Shown in pieces: positions 40,392-51,773 of a stretch of DNA of 64,000 nucleotides. The number at the start of each line of letters is the position of its first letter. Position 1 is the stretch's first letter. Below the pieces are notes generated by a model that did no database searches, was not told the DNA's origin, and saw only the letters and a list, made by a program, of their open reading frames with translations. Position numbers and translations under genes: made by a program. Source of the DNA: Poteriospumella lacustris (Eukaryota; Sar; Chrysophyceae; Chromulinales; Dinobryaceae); assembly GCA_008000375.1 (NCBI GenBank), contig SMOI01000059.1, forward strand, positions 79,200 to 143,199, read 5' to 3'.

Positions 40392-41264
40392 TTACGCGAC
40401 GTCCATCGTCCACAGGCGAACGGATTTGTCGAAGGACCCGGTCGCAATGCGACCATCCTGCAGCTCCACGACAGTTGTGACGATATCGCCGTGGTTGTGA
40501 GGGAAAGTGGCCAGACAGGTGGTCCAGGTGGCGTCCCACAACTTCAGCGTGCGGTCGAACGACGACTCCAACAGTCGCCCGTCGCGCAGCTCGACCATGC
40601 AGCCGACGATGTCTCGGTGACCCGTCTCGATCGAGCGGTCGCACTCTTTGGTCTCGGGATTCCACATTCTGATGGTTTTGTCGTGCGAAGCGGTGATGAG
40701 GCGGCCGTCGCGGGAGCCGACGAGGTGGTCGACGCCGCGCGGGTGCGTGAGGACCCCCAACGACTCGCCGCTTTGAACGCCCCAGAGACGAACCGTCGTA
40801 TCTTCGGATGCACTGGCCAGCTGTCTGCCTCCGTCAAGCGATATCAGATCGTACACGACGTCGTCGTGGCCACTGAGGGTGCTGACGCACTCGATCTGAT
40901 GGGAGTCCATTCTCCAGATTCTGACGGTCCTGTCGAAGGAACCGCTCGCTATGTACTCTTCACCTGCTTTACACACAGCGTGTACAACATCGGTGTGCCC
41001 CTGCAGCGTCTCCACGCATTCCCCAGTGGCGAGATTCCAGATCTTCAGCGTCTGGTCCTCCGACGCGCTGATCAAACGGTCGGCCGACCACTGCAAGAGG
41101 CTGTGCACCTCTCCTTCGTGTCCCTCCAGAGTCATCTCACGTGTACCACTCTCGGTATTCCATATTTCGATTTGACCTTGAAAGCAGCCGCAAGCGATGC
41201 GGCCGTCGCGCAGCTCGATGACGTGATTCACCGCCGAAGCTGTTTTCAATTCCAACGTCGCCAT
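40392..41264 (-). CDS. WD40 repeat protein, seven blades
   Basis: 290 aa from ATG 41264 (a GTG precedes it). Seven consecutive WD repeats fill the whole protein, e.g. GHEGEVHSLLQWSADRLISA...LKIWNL, GHTDVVHAV...VRIWRM, GHDDVVYDL...VRLWGV and the closing GSFDKSVRLWTMDVA, giving a single closed propeller with no extra domain. Repeated phrases VELRDGRI/VELQDGRI show internal duplication. Stand-alone propellers are scaffolds in many complexes; the partner cannot be read from sequence. It is head-to-head with the p47-like gene, about 200 bp apart. Confidence 0.9.
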   Translation of the reverse strand: MATLELKTASAVNHVIELRDGRIACGCFQGQIEIWNTESGTREMTLEGHEGEVHSLLQWSADRLISASEDQTLKIWNLATGECVETLQGHTDVVHAVCKAGEEYIASGSFDRTVRIWRMDSHQIECVSTLSGHDDVVYDLISLDGGRQLASASEDTTVRLWGVQSGESLGVLTHPRGVDHLVGSRDGRLITASHDKTIRMWNPETKECDRSIETGHRDIVGCMVELRDGRLLESSFDRTLKLWDATWTTCLATFPHNHGDIVTTVVELQDGRIATGSFDKSVRLWTMDVA

Positions 41265-41460
41265 CACTCACCTCTCTTCACTGTATTTGCTAACACACAG
41301 AGGGAGAACACCCACCGGTGAATGCGAAGTATTGTTGTGATGAGTAATGACCTCAGAAGCTCAGAAGGGTCCGAGTCAATCGACTGAAAATGGCGGGGGA
41401 GACCTGGTACATAACTGTTATTGCTGATAGTGGTTCACATGGGTGATTGGTGGCTGTACA

Positions 41461-42524
41461 ATGTCCCAAGTCTCAGATAATCGGCCATCGCCATCGCCAA
41501 GAGCCGGGCGAAGATCAACTGGCGAAAGCGACACAATCCAGATCGATCGTAGCGAGAATCTTTTTCCAGTGAAGTCGTTTGAGAATTGGAGGTTGAAAAT
41601 GAGTCGGTTTTCGAGTTTGAGCGATTTGAAGAAGAAAGAGGTGCGGCGCTGTCGTCGCTGGGTGTGACGTGACGTGACGGGAGTGTTGACGGAGGGATAT
41701 CGGCCCATTGTGATGTTGTACAGGCGGAAGACGAGGGAAAGAGAAACGAGTACTTCGCGGGCGGTTTAGATCAACGCGGCGGCGGCTCCGGTTTGGCCAT
41801 CGTCGGTCCGCCCAGCGACCCGCGTCGCGGCGGCCGACCGATGCCCGGCGGCAGCGGCGGCGATGTTTTCGATGCGGTCGTCTCTCGTGCCTCGCAAGCG
41901 GGCGCAGCCCCTCCTTTGGAAGGCGGCAGTGCGGGCGGTATGGAGTACCGCGTCGCGCTGTACCGCAATGGCTTCACGGTCAACGACGGCCCTCTGCGAG
42001 ACCCGAACGAGCCCGACAACCGCGCGTTCATGCTGGCGTTGATGGAGCAGCGCATTCCGGACGAGATCGCTCGTGCTGTGCGTGAGCGTGGAGGACGAGC
42101 GGACGAGCTGGACGTCAGCGTGGAGGACAAGCGGTCGGAGGACTACAAGCCGCCCACTCCGCCGCCCTACGTCGCCTTCTCCGGCTCCGGAAACAGTTTG
42201 GGCACCGTCGTGCGTGGCGATGCGTTCATCTTCCGCTCGTCGAACTTGGCAACGGTGCTGTCGACGGTGGCTATCGACGAGAGCGCGCCCGTGACGACGG
42301 TGCAGGTGCGCACTGCGACGGGGAAGCGACTGCGCGTCCGCGTGAACCAGCAGATGACCGTTCTGCAGCTGGCCGCTTTGATTGTGCGCGAGTCCGGCGC
42401 GGAAGGCAGCGACGTCTCCTTCACGTTGAGCGCTGGCTTCCCGCCGCAGGACCTGTCGAACGCGCTGGCGACGGTGGCCGACGCGGGACTGCTCAACGCG
42501 ATGGTCACCCAGAAGACCCTCTAA
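41461..42524 (+). CDS. p47-like SEP-UBX cofactor of Cdc48/p97
   Basis: Exon 1 ends at 41640 (donor GTGCGG), an 83-nt intron ends at 41723 (TTGTACAG), and exon 2 runs 41724-42524. The splice joins LSDLKKKE to AEDEGKRNEYFAGGLDQR, the conserved YFAGG/GGxxR region of p47/Shp1. The SEP domain follows (YRVALYRNGFTVNDGPLRD, MEQRIPDEIAR), then a C-terminal UBX domain (TTVQVRTATGKRLRVRVN, TFPxxD-like FPPQDLSN, LLNAMVTQKTL). The N-terminal UBA of animal p47 is missing. Start is either ATG 41461 (326 aa) or ATG 41599 (280 aa); the shorter form fits the family better. It links p97 to membrane fusion and ubiquitin turnover. Confidence 0.9.
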
Positions 42525-42826
42525 CGCCGCCGGTGCCGGTTGCTCGACCCCACAGGCTGCCTAGCAGCCTCTGTTCATGTACATACACCGTCAATAACTC
42601 GCTGGTCACCCTCCGCCCGCTGTTTCTCTTTGACACCCACAGCCCACCCACCGCAGCGCCTCGGCGAATTACACACGTTACCGACGGACGGTTGCAATGC
42701 ACAGGCGAATGTGCGACACAGCACACGACACAGCACACGACACAGCACACGACACAAACATAGCGGCAGCTCAGGGCGGCAGCGGACGCCCCAGAGGGCC
42801 CACCGCTCGGGCCCCGACGCGGCCGC
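42525..42826. other. Convergent spacer with ACACGACACAGC-type tandem repeat
   Basis: cacgacacag recurs about four times at 42716-42756. No gene. Confidence 0.5.
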
Positions 42827-44188
42827 CTACGAAATCGGATGGCGAAAGGCCCGTCGCCGGAAGTAGTCGACGAGGACGCCCTCGATGCGCGCGACGTCGT
42901 GGTCGGTGAGGTTGAAGCTCTTCAACTGATGGTCGCTGTTCCGCTCGCAGTTCCACCGCGCGTAGAAGAGGCCGAGGCTCATGGCGAGGCGGTGGAAGGT
43001 GTGCACCTCGTTGTTGCCGTAGACGCCGAAGAGCTCGACGAGCAGCGCGCCCCGCTGCATGTAGATCATGTTCGCCTCGAAGGCGCCGTGGTTGCTGATG
43101 ACCACGTCGCTGCTGGCGACGGCGTGCAGCTGCTCGAGGAACGTCAGCTTCGGCTGCGACGTGTCCAGCACCGCCAGCTCGTACCTCGGCGGCGGAAACG
43201 TCGCCCGCAGCCGCTCGAGCAGCGTCGGCAGATTGACGACGAAGCGAGTGCCGGACGGGCCGCGGTACGCCACGAGAATGCGCTGCGGCGTCGACGCGTT
43301 CAACGGCGAGAGCAGCGCGTTGGTCGCGGAGAACTCGCGCACCGCCAGCGGCGTGAACCGCAGCGGCGGCAGCGGCGGCGTCAGCGCCACCGACGGCGCG
43401 AAGTATGAGAACGGCTCCGCGAGGCCAAAGCGACGCACGTGCTCGTTCACGACGCGATAGGCCGTGCGACGGAAGCGGTCGATAGTGGCGCGCGACACGG
43501 TCAGCGTGCGGCCGTAGGTGGCCTTGTGCGACCGCCGCAAGACGTTGTCGAAGCAGTGCTGCGGCTGCAGCGGGATCTCGCCGAAGTGCCGCGACGACAC
43601 CGTCGCGTTGTTCTCGTTGTAGAAGTCGCGCGTGTGCACGGAGAAGAAGATGGGCGAGGCCTCTCGCTTCTGCCACGTGTAGCGCAGGTAGACGGGGACG
43701 TCGGGCTGCCCGAAGGCCTCGAAGGCGATGGCGAAGAAGCCCTTGTAGTAGCTCTCGATGGACCCGATGCCCGCACAGCATGAGCCGGAACAGGCGGCGC
43801 GCTGAATGACCACGCGGTCGATGGTTTGAGTCGCGAGCAGCTGGAAGAGGACCAGTTCGTAGTGGAAGTGGCCCACGTGCAGGTACTCGTTCCACCAGTA
43901 TGTGTTGTTCGACAGGTAGCGCGGGAACGTCGCCTCGGGGTCGAAGTCCTTCGGTCGGTTTACAGAGTGGGCAGGAATGTTCGTGTTGGTCAGACAAACG
44001 CGGCCGCCGTGGCCGATAGAGTCGACGCTCTGCAGATAGGTCGTCGAGGAGTTGTCGGGCATCGGGTAGTGCTCGTAGAAGGTCGGCAACAGCGACGCGT
44101 TGTACAGTGGAAATACAGGATCGGGGACTTGGGCTTGCGATCGGTGAGAGAGCCAGACCCAGAGAAAGACGAGGACCGCGCGCAGCAT
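42827..44188 (-). CDS. GT61-family (DUF563) glycosyltransferase
   Basis: 453 aa from ATG 44188. Signal peptide or anchor (LRAVLVFLWVWLSHRSQA), several N-glycosylation sites (NAS, NSS, NNTY, NAT), a Cys-rich CSGSCCAG segment, then the GT61 core: RILVAYRGPSGTR, LLERLRATFPP, FLEQLHAVASSDVVISNHGA, FEANMIYMQRGALLVELFG. GT61 enzymes add xylose, arabinose or GlcNAc in the ER/Golgi (plant XAT/XylT, animal EOGT). The sugar cannot be predicted. First member of a run of secretory glycosyltransferases. Confidence 0.85.
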   Translation of the reverse strand: MLRAVLVFLWVWLSHRSQAQVPDPVFPLYNASLLPTFYEHYPMPDNSSTTYLQSVDSIGHGGRVCLTNTNIPAHSVNRPKDFDPEATFPRYLSNNTYWWNEYLHVGHFHYELVLFQLLATQTIDRVVIQRAACSGSCCAGIGSIESYYKGFFAIAFEAFGQPDVPVYLRYTWQKREASPIFFSVHTRDFYNENNATVSSRHFGEIPLQPQHCFDNVLRRSHKATYGRTLTVSRATIDRFRRTAYRVVNEHVRRFGLAEPFSYFAPSVALTPPLPPLRFTPLAVREFSATNALLSPLNASTPQRILVAYRGPSGTRFVVNLPTLLERLRATFPPPRYELAVLDTSQPKLTFLEQLHAVASSDVVISNHGAFEANMIYMQRGALLVELFGVYGNNEVHTFHRLAMSLGLFYARWNCERNSDHQLKSFNLTDHDVARIEGVLVDYFRRRAFRHPIS

Positions 44189-44405
44189 TCTCGTAGACTA
44201 AAACCGGTCGACCGACCTCTGAAAGTATGCCGACCGCCACTGGTGAGCAGTATACTTCAGCCAAGAGTCAGACAGAGGCAACACTGACTCTGACAGTGAG
44301 TAGAAGGCGCGACGTTCTTTGTTACACTGAAAAGTATTCTGTTTATTTATTCCATATTCTACATTCCACTACGTCGTACCACAGTTACCGGTCCAACGGT
44401 CGTAC

Positions 44406-44516
<111 letters not shown>

Positions 44517-44607
44517 TTGTCGGCGACTGAACCGTGACCGAGACGATCATCAATGAGAAACGAGGCGCGCGTTCTCAATTATCGACGCGGGAGGAGTGAG
44601 AAGTATC

Positions 44608-46496
44608 ATGGGGCGACAGCTATGGCTGTGGGCGTGGCGGCTTTTGGGGCTGTTGAGTCTGTGCGGCCCGCTGGCCGGCGAAGAGAAGGGGGCCGCTGTG
44701 TCGTCGCAGTTGAACGCTTCGGCGTTCTGTCAGCACCTTGAGACACTGCCACCATCGCACCATTTCCCCTTGCTTCCGCCTGAGCCCCATCTGCCGTGGG
44801 TGTGGGACGCCGTTCTCTCCCCGGCGAAGCGCGAAGTGCGCGTCGTGGCGCTCAGTCGCGAGCCCTGCCACTTCAACGTGACGCGGTGGCAGGAGGCGGT
44901 TGCCGTCTCCAACGGCTCCACTCTGCGCGCGCTGGGATACGGCCTGTTCTCGAATATTTTGGTCGCGGGCGACAACGTGCGCGGCGAGCTGACGGCGCGG
45001 CGCGTCTTCCAGCAGACGTACCGCTGCGACTTCCTCCGCGGCGCGGCGCTGCTGGCCTCGTCCCATGCGCCGCCATTCCGAGGCAACCGCGCGCACGTTG
45101 GTCTGGGCGCGGTGGTCGTCCGCTGCCCGCTGCCGCAGACGCTGGCGCTGGACGCGTTCGACTCGCTGCGGCTGAGCTACCGCGACGACGACCGCGACGC
45201 GCAGCGCTGGCGCACGAAACACGGCCACGTCATCCGCTTCCGCAGCTTCGCCACCGAGGCGTTCCCCGTCTGCACGTTGCCCGCGCAGCCACCGAGCCAC
45301 GCCAGCGACAATGCGAAGGCGCTGACGACGCAACCGTTCGGCGTGGCAATCTGCGCCGCGACGCTCGGCGACCACGACCGCGCGACGCTCGTCGAGTGGC
45401 TCGAGTACCACTTCGCCCTGGGTAAGCCGCTGCCACTCCTTCCCCCCTGTGCCTGTGTGCATGGCGCTGACGGTCTCTGTCGCTTGCAGGCGTCGACCAC
45501 GTCGTCGTGTACGTCACCGCCACCGACGCCGCGCCGCACGCGCAGCTGCTGCGGCTGCTGGCGGACTACGTCGCCGAGCAGCGGGTGACGCTGGTGCCCT
45601 GGCCGTACGAGAACTGCGTGCGCGGCATGGCCTCGGGCCGCGGCATCACCTACGAGGTGCCCAGCGGCGGCGGCGGCAACGACAGTGCCGCGGCGAACGC
45701 GACGAGCGAGTTCTTCCAGCCGCCGCGCTGCATCGCGCAGGCGGCGGCTCTCGCCAGCTGCTACCTGCGCTTCCAGCACACGGCGCGCTACATCGCGCAC
45801 GTCGACGTTGACGAGTTCCTCTTCCTGCGCGCCCCCTCGGCGACCTTCGCCGACGGCGCGCGGCTGCCCGTCGGCGTCGCGGCGCCGCGGCCGTTTCACC
45901 TGCGCGACGCCGCCGACGAGATCTTCGCGCTGCTGCCGCGCTTCGTCGCCGTGTCGTTCTACCCGATCCTCGTCGATGCCTGCGCCCGCAGCCCAGCGGA
46001 CGCAACGATCGGCGCTGCGTCGGAGGCGACGCCGCCGCTGCTGCCGACGTTTGTGCGCGCGACGGGCGGCAACGTCGGGCGGCCGTTCGAGGCGAAGCTG
46101 CTGCTGCGCACGGACGCCGTCGTGATGTTCTTCGTGCACTACCTGCTGCAGGTCGAGGCGAAGCGCGCCCATTGGCTCGTCTACCCCGCGCCCGTCGCGC
46201 AGGGCGGCCTGTGGCACGTGCGGTCGACGGCGCAGACGCTGTTCCGGCCGCAGAACCTGTCGCACTGCGGCGCCGGTCGCGTCCCGCTGCGCTTCGTCGA
46301 CGCGAATGAGCAGCGCCTGCGCCACGTGAGCATCGCGGACGTCGTGCGGCAACGAGACGCGGTGGCGGAGGTGCAGGCGCAGCGACGCGGCGAGGTCGCC
46401 GACGAGCTGCTGCGGGGCGCGGGCGTCGCCGCGTCGCTGTGGCGGACGATGCGGCGGCGCTTCAACCGGCGCATGGCGGTGGCTGTGGGGCTATAG
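44608..46496 (+). CDS. GT92-family (DUF23) glycosyltransferase
   Basis: Exons 44608-45421 and 45490-46496 around a 68-nt intron (donor GTAAGC, acceptor CTTGCAG), 606 aa. The splice rebuilds the family hallmark: ATLGDHDRATLVEWLEYHFALG joined to VDHVVVYVTA. Signal peptide/anchor at the N-terminus (WAWRLLGLLSLCGPLAG). The acceptor part has CIAQAAALASCYLRF, the metal-binding HVDVDEFLFL and the downstream FAALPRF-like segment. GT92 includes animal beta-1,4-galactosyltransferases acting on N-glycan core fucose; the acceptor here is unknown. Confidence 0.88.
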
Positions 46497-46861
46497 CGGT
46501 TAAGCGGACCGTTGTAGAGGCGGAGAGGCGGCTGAGAGGCGTCCGCCGTGAGCGACCGGCGACCGGCGACCGGCGACCGGCATCGGTTGTGTACTGTTTG
46601 AGTCCGAATACATGTATATATAACTGCCGTATTGCTCTTGTTGATGTACCTCTGTCTCCGGAGACGTTTCGAAAACGCGACGGTCCAGCGGCCGCCTCGT
46701 CGCCGGCGCCGAACCGTGACCAGCGTCGCCGCGTTGGAACAAGTCACGCGATAGGCGCTCGGCCTGGGTCCCATTGGGCAGATCAGAACGCTTGCCCTTC
46801 GTTGTCCTCAGCAGTTTGCTTGCAGTCGCGGTGCGGCGTCGCCAGAGATCGCTGCGGTACC
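46497..46861. other. Intergenic with GGCGACC repeat
   Basis: gcgaccggcgaccggcgacc at about 46552-46579, a 7-bp tandem repeat of three to four units. Otherwise promoter and UTR sequence. Confidence 0.45.
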
Positions 46862-48079
46862 ATGTTCGACGTTGCGGCGATGGCCGGCGCGTCGGTCGTC
46901 CGGGCGCTTACGAGCCGCCTGACTCGCAGCAGTTTGTTATCCTGTGCGCTCCTCGTCGCGTGCCTCTACTCCATGGTGCTAAGTCACTCGCTGGTGTCCC
47001 CGGCGGATGCCACGAACAACGATCTGCTCCTGCGCAACCAGTCGCTGCCGCCGCGACGGTCCGACGCCTCCGTCGTCTCCCAGCGCGCACGGGCCCTTTC
47101 CAGTGCGCCCGCTGCAGCCCCCGAGGCCGGCAGTCCGCCAGCAGTGGCCAACAACTCGCACGGGCTGCACCACGCGAAGCACCACCACTACCACCACGCG
47201 CACCTCGACGTCCGCTCCGCCGAGTTCCGAGCGATCGCGCGGCGCACGCTGCAGCAGGTCCACGACACGTGCCTCTTCACGCACTTCTACGAGGACGGCA
47301 ACCCGCAGCAGCACGTGTACCCCGCCGAGTTCGTCTTCCCCGACGACGCCGAGGCGCACTTCGCCGCGATTCAGGCCGCCGTGCAGCCGTTCCTCGCGAA
47401 GAACCCGGTCCACTCGTACGCCGGCTACGACGGCCCCTGGATCGAGAACCTGTGGATCGCCCACTTCCAGCACAAGCCGTTGTCGTTCTTCCGCGGGCTG
47501 ATCCCGCTGTTCGTGAACTGGATCGACTCGGAGATCGTCGGCGACCTGCCGCGTCTGATCGCCGCCCTGCGCGGCGTGCTGCGCAGCGACGTCGCCTACA
47601 TCACCGTGTCGCAGGGCGACGCGGGGCTGCACGAGGCCGCGGCGCACTTCCCAAACGTGCTGACGCTGTCGGCGGGCGGCTTCGGCCACGTGGCGCTGCC
47701 GCTCGTCAAGGGCGAACTGCCGCTCAGCGCGCCGCCGCCGTCGCCCACCGACGCGGCCGCCGCCAGCCAACGGTACTTCGAGTTCGACTTGGCCTTCTAC
47801 GGCACCGACCGCCGCGAGCGACACGCGCTGCTCATGCGCACGCGGGAGGAGGCCGAGCGCCACAATTTGAGCTTCCACATCGGCTACGGTACGTGCCCCG
47901 CGCTGCGCTGCGCTGCGCCGCTCTGCTCTGCGTCTCGCTCTGCGCCTCGTTCTGCGTCTGACGAGCGCTGCGGCGTGACTGACTGGCACAGGGAAGGACT
48001 GGCAGGAGCGCATGGCCCACACGCGCATCAACGTCGCGCCCCGCGGCTACGGTCGCTCGTCGTTTCGCTTCGCCGAGTA

Positions 48080-48117
<38 letters not shown>

Positions 48118-48553
48118 CGTTGTCCTCGTCACCGCTCACCCCTCACCCCCCTCTCTCTGTCTCTGTGTCACTGTCTGTCTGTGTCGCTGTCTGTCTGTGT
48201 CGCTGTCTGTGTCGCTGTCTGTGTCGCGGCGCAGGTCGGTGCAGATGGGCCGCGTGCCGCTGTACCTGTTCAACGACTACAGCTGGCTGCCCTACGCCTA
48301 CACCAACAAGAGCGTCGAGCACTTCGGCTTCGCCGCGAAGGTCGACGACATCGGCGGCGTCGTGCGCCAGATCGCCGCCATGACGCCCGCCGACTTCCAG
48401 CGCCGCCTCGCGCAGGTGCGCGCCGTGCGCCACGACTACACGTACGTCGGCGTGCTGCAGCAGATCGAGCGCTTCCTCCTCGCGCCCAACAGCCCCGACG
48501 GCGGCGACCTGCGCTGTCAGATGCACCCGCGCACCTTTTTCTGCTGCGGCTGA
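46862..48553 (+). CDS. Exostosin-like (GT47-type) type II membrane protein, three exons
   Basis: Exons 46862-47888, 47992-48076 and 48235-48553, introns of 103 and 158 nt, both with donor GTACGT; 476 aa. Type II anchor (SLLSCALLVACLYSMVLS near residue 25), a His-rich stalk, then the catalytic region. Splicing joins FHIGYG to KDWQERMAHTRINVAPRGYG, RSSFRFAE, then SVQMGRVPLYLFNDYSWLPY, the donor-site signature of exostosin-like proteins. The second intron is made of GTCGCC and CTGTCTGTGTCG repeats. It should act in the Golgi on extracellular glycans. Ends in MHPRTFFCCG. Confidence 0.85.
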
Positions 48554-48999
48554 CGCGCGCCGCGCCGCGCCGCGTGCGACGGAGCGGCGCAGAGGCCGCC
48601 GGTGGCGCCGGACGCACAGCGCGCAGCGTCGCTTGTAAATGAAACCGCCACTCGTCTCCTGCCGCGTTGCGTGCACCGCCGTGGGCACCGCTGTGTGTAT
48701 ACCGCTGTGTGTGGGTGAGAGGACACAGCGCTGCGCTGTGTCGGTGAGAGGACTTGACGCGGCGGTTACAGCGGGCGAAACGAAACGGGCGGTACGGGAG
48801 AGGCTACGAGGCTACAGCGCTGCGCTACGGCGGGGGCAGTGGGTATTGAGGCGGAGGAACGAACGAAGACAATAGAGCAGACACGGGAGGGCGGAACAGC
48901 CACGGGCGGCCGGGAGCAGGGCACGGGCCACATGGCACGGGCCACGGGCCACGGCGAGCTGAGGCGGCGGCGGCGGCGGCGGACACGCGACCGCGGCGC
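48554..48999. other. Convergent spacer
   Basis: G-rich on the plus strand with GGCACGGGCCAC-type repeats near 48919-48955. No gene recognised. Confidence 0.4.
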
Positions 49000-49719
49000 C
49001 TACGCGAAGAACGCGAGGACGGCGTCGCGCTCCTGAGCGACGGTGAGGTCTGTGGAGGCCAGGCCCAGCGTCTGCGGCTCGTCGGCCTGCGCCGCCTCGA
49101 AGCCGTTGGCGGCCGCCTGCGTCTGGCCGACGAAGATGGCGGCGATCTGCTCCTCCGACAGGTCGGGCGCGTCCGACGAGGGGTTGAACGAGCGCAGGAA
49201 CTGCGACAGCGTCAGCCCGCGACTCGCCGCGGTGTTGCGCAGGTGCTCGACCTTGCGCGTGGCGACGACGTCGACGTCGGGCGCGAGCACGACGAAGGCG
49301 ACGGCGACCTCCGGCGCCAACAGGCGGCGCACGGCGTCGCGCACGCTGCGCAGGTACACCGAGAAGGTAACGACGAGCTGCTTGCCCTCTGAGGCGGCGC
49401 GCGTTGCGGCATCCTTCACGGCGGGCGCCAGACGCTCGAAAAACGCCTCCCACACGGCGGCGTCGGGCGTCTCACCCGCCGCGAGCTTCTTGAAGCCGCC
49501 CTCGACCATCGCGTCGAACAGCGCCTGGATCTCGGGGTCGCGCTTCGCCATCATCTCGGGGTTAGGCACGAGGGCGCTCTCGTCGAGCGGGTGGCCGCCG
49601 AAGGCCCAGACGTCCACGTTGAAGTGCAGGAAGCCGTGCTCCTGCTTCAGCAGCTCGCCCAGCGTCGTTTTGCCGGCGCCGCTAAGGCCCGTCACAAAGA
49701 GTACTTTCGTCGCAGACAT
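49000..49719 (-). CDS. P-loop kinase-like protein
   Basis: 239 aa from ATG 49719. Walker A GLSGAGKTT at residues 10-18 lies directly after the first strand (KVLFVTG). NVDVWAFGGHPLDES follows, then LVVTFSVYLRSVRDAVRRLL and the strand VAFVVLAPDVDVVATRKVEHLR, the layout of small nucleotide/sugar/APS kinases of the AAA_33/gluconokinase type. The substrate is not readable. No targeting signal. The C-terminal 60 residues are acidic and Ala/Gln-rich. Confidence 0.75.
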   Translation of the reverse strand: MSATKVLFVTGLSGAGKTTLGELLKQEHGFLHFNVDVWAFGGHPLDESALVPNPEMMAKRDPEIQALFDAMVEGGFKKLAAGETPDAAVWEAFFERLAPAVKDAATRAASEGKQLVVTFSVYLRSVRDAVRRLLAPEVAVAFVVLAPDVDVVATRKVEHLRNTAASRGLTLSQFLRSFNPSSDAPDLSEEQIAAIFVGQTQAAANGFEAAQADEPQTLGLASTDLTVAQERDAVLAFFA

Positions 49720-49994
49720 TTTTCGTTCACAGAGGATGCGGAGACGCAGAGACTCGCGCGCAAAGGTCGATTCGGTTGTGACTCGATCGCCGCCGACGTC
49801 GCCGCCGCCGGCGACGGGGACCGAGGCCAGGATATGGCGCTATCTTTGGCGCGAAACGCAACGTTTGCAGTCTAATTTGGAGTTAGTTGGCGCAGCGCAG
49901 CGACGCGACGCGGCGACCGCTGCGCTGCTTCGACGGGGAAACGGATGCGAGCTACGACGGCTACGGGGCGGGCGGGCGACTGGGGCGCCGTGTT

Positions 49995-50786
49995 CTACGA
50001 CGAGGCCGGCGTGGGCGGCGCGAAGGAGAGTTTCAGCTCGTCGCCCGCCGCGTTGCCGTCGACGTGCGCGTCGCAGGCGTCGCCGCTGCCGACGAGCGCG
50101 GAGACCTCCTCGATGCCCTTCACCTCGGGGATGTAGTGCATCAACATGTTCTCGACGCCGTGCCGCAGCGTCACCGACGAGGACGGACAGCCGACGCAGG
50201 ACCCCGCGAGACGCACCTGCACGACGCCGGTCGCGGGGAGGAAATCGACGAAGAAAATGTCTCCGCCGTCCTCCTGCACCGACGGCCGCACGCGCGACTC
50301 AATCAGCTCCTTGATCGCGGCGACCACCTCCGTGTCCGTCTCCAGAATCTTCGTGTCGCTGTGCACGCCGGCGTCGTCCTCGCCCGGCGCCAGGTCGGCC
50401 ACCGCCTTCAGCCGGCCGTCCTCGAACTCGAACAACGGACCGATGATGCGCGCCTTGACGTCCTTCCATCGACTCTTCTTGTCTTTCGTCACGGTGATGA
50501 AGTCGCGGCCGAGGAAGACGCTCTCGACCACGTCCACGTCGAGCAGCTTCTTCGCCAGCGGAGAGCGGGCCATCTCGCGCGCCGTGGGCTTCTTGCTTCG
50601 CTCAAAGAACAAACCGGTACCATGCGACTCGGGCAGCACTCCGGCGGGGAACAGGAACTTGATGGCGGAAGGGTTGGGGGTCTTTTCCTCCTGCAGGTAG
50701 CCGCGGCACTGCTGGCGGAACACCGCCGCCGTCTTTCCGATCCACGCCGAGCGACGGGCAGCCAGGGACGAGGCGAAGAGACTCAT
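49995..50786 (-). CDS. NFU1: NFU1 iron-sulfur cluster scaffold, mitochondrial
   Basis: 263 aa. The N-terminus is a mitochondrial presequence (Arg/Ser/Ala-rich to about residue 32). The Nfu_N domain (EKTPNPSAIKFLFPAG, FFERSKKPTAREMARSPLAK, VFLGRDFITVTK) is followed by the NifU C-terminal domain (ELIESRVRPSVQEDGGDIFF) with the cluster-binding CVGC (C197, C200). NFU1 holds a 4Fe-4S cluster for lipoyl synthase and complexes I and II. It is longer than needed by an acidic tail after GIEEV. Head-to-tail with the P-loop kinase, 275 bp apart. Confidence 0.95.
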   Translation of the reverse strand: MSLFASSLAARRSAWIGKTAAVFRQQCRGYLQEEKTPNPSAIKFLFPAGVLPESHGTGLFFERSKKPTAREMARSPLAKKLLDVDVVESVFLGRDFITVTKDKKSRWKDVKARIIGPLFEFEDGRLKAVADLAPGEDDAGVHSDTKILETDTEVVAAIKELIESRVRPSVQEDGGDIFFVDFLPATGVVQVRLAGSCVGCPSSSVTLRHGVENMLMHYIPEVKGIEEVSALVGSGDACDAHVDGNAAGDELKLSFAPPTPASS

Positions 50787-51773
50787 GGCGAATGTGACGA
50801 TGCAAGCAGAGCGAGGCGGGGCTCAGGGATTGTTTCTGGTTCCTTCGCGGCGGTTCGTTGTTCCGTCGCCGGCGCCGCGTCGCGACGGGCGAAGATGGTC
50901 GCTCCCATGTACGTTCTATCTGCACAATTACCACCTATATGCACTCAATATGTAACACTTTAGTACGGTTGTTCTTTGTTCCGCGCGCGGCGGCGCTGCG
51001 GCGGTAGCGCTCGGTGGCATCGTCGATGCACAGCGACGTTGACGTAGGGAGACGTAGCGGACAAGAGGCGAGTGGAGGCAGTATCCGGTGTCGTCGGTGG
51101 TCGGTCCCACGCCGCCGACGGCTGCGCACACAGGCCACCCTCTCCGCCACCTACGGCTGCCACCCTCTCCGCCCGCCGCCCAACCGCCCAACCGCACAAC
51201 CGCCCAGCTGCCGAGCTGCACAGCTGCAACAGCTACACAGCTACACAGCTGCCTACCTGCCCCCAGCTGCCAAGCTGCCTAGCTGCACAGCTGCACCGCT
51301 ACACAGCTACACAGCTGCCTACCTGCCCCCAGCTGCCAAGCTGCCAAGCTGCACAGCTGCACCGCTACAGGGCTTAACGGACACTACACACACTCACACG
51401 GGCTGTAGAGGTCAGTTTCGACGTCGCTGGCGGCTCGGAGCGGCGCGCCAGCTGGCGACGGTTACAGAGCGTCGCGGGGGGCTACGGATACGACCACACG
51501 CCCGCGGCCAGCGAGGGGGCGAGGGGCACAAGAGGAGATCGCGGTAGACGCCGCGGGATACAGAAGCGTAAACGAATAACAGCGAAGGTGAGCGCGATAG
51601 GCGTCTCGAGAGCGGTGAACGGGCGGTGGGCGGTGGGCGGTGGACCAGCGATGGCGGCCGCTAGACGGCAAATGAACGTGGACAGCGACAGGGGCGCTGA
51701 TAGACGGCCCGACAGACAAACACACAGACAGACAGAGGAGGCGCTAGGAGGCCGCCGCTGGGCGAGGGCGGGC
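50787..51773. other. Repeat-rich spacer
   Basis: AGCTGC-based minisatellite at about 51205-51370, with a unit of about 65 bp (ctacacagctgcctacctgc and neighbours) present twice plus fragments. The rest shows no gene. Confidence 0.55.
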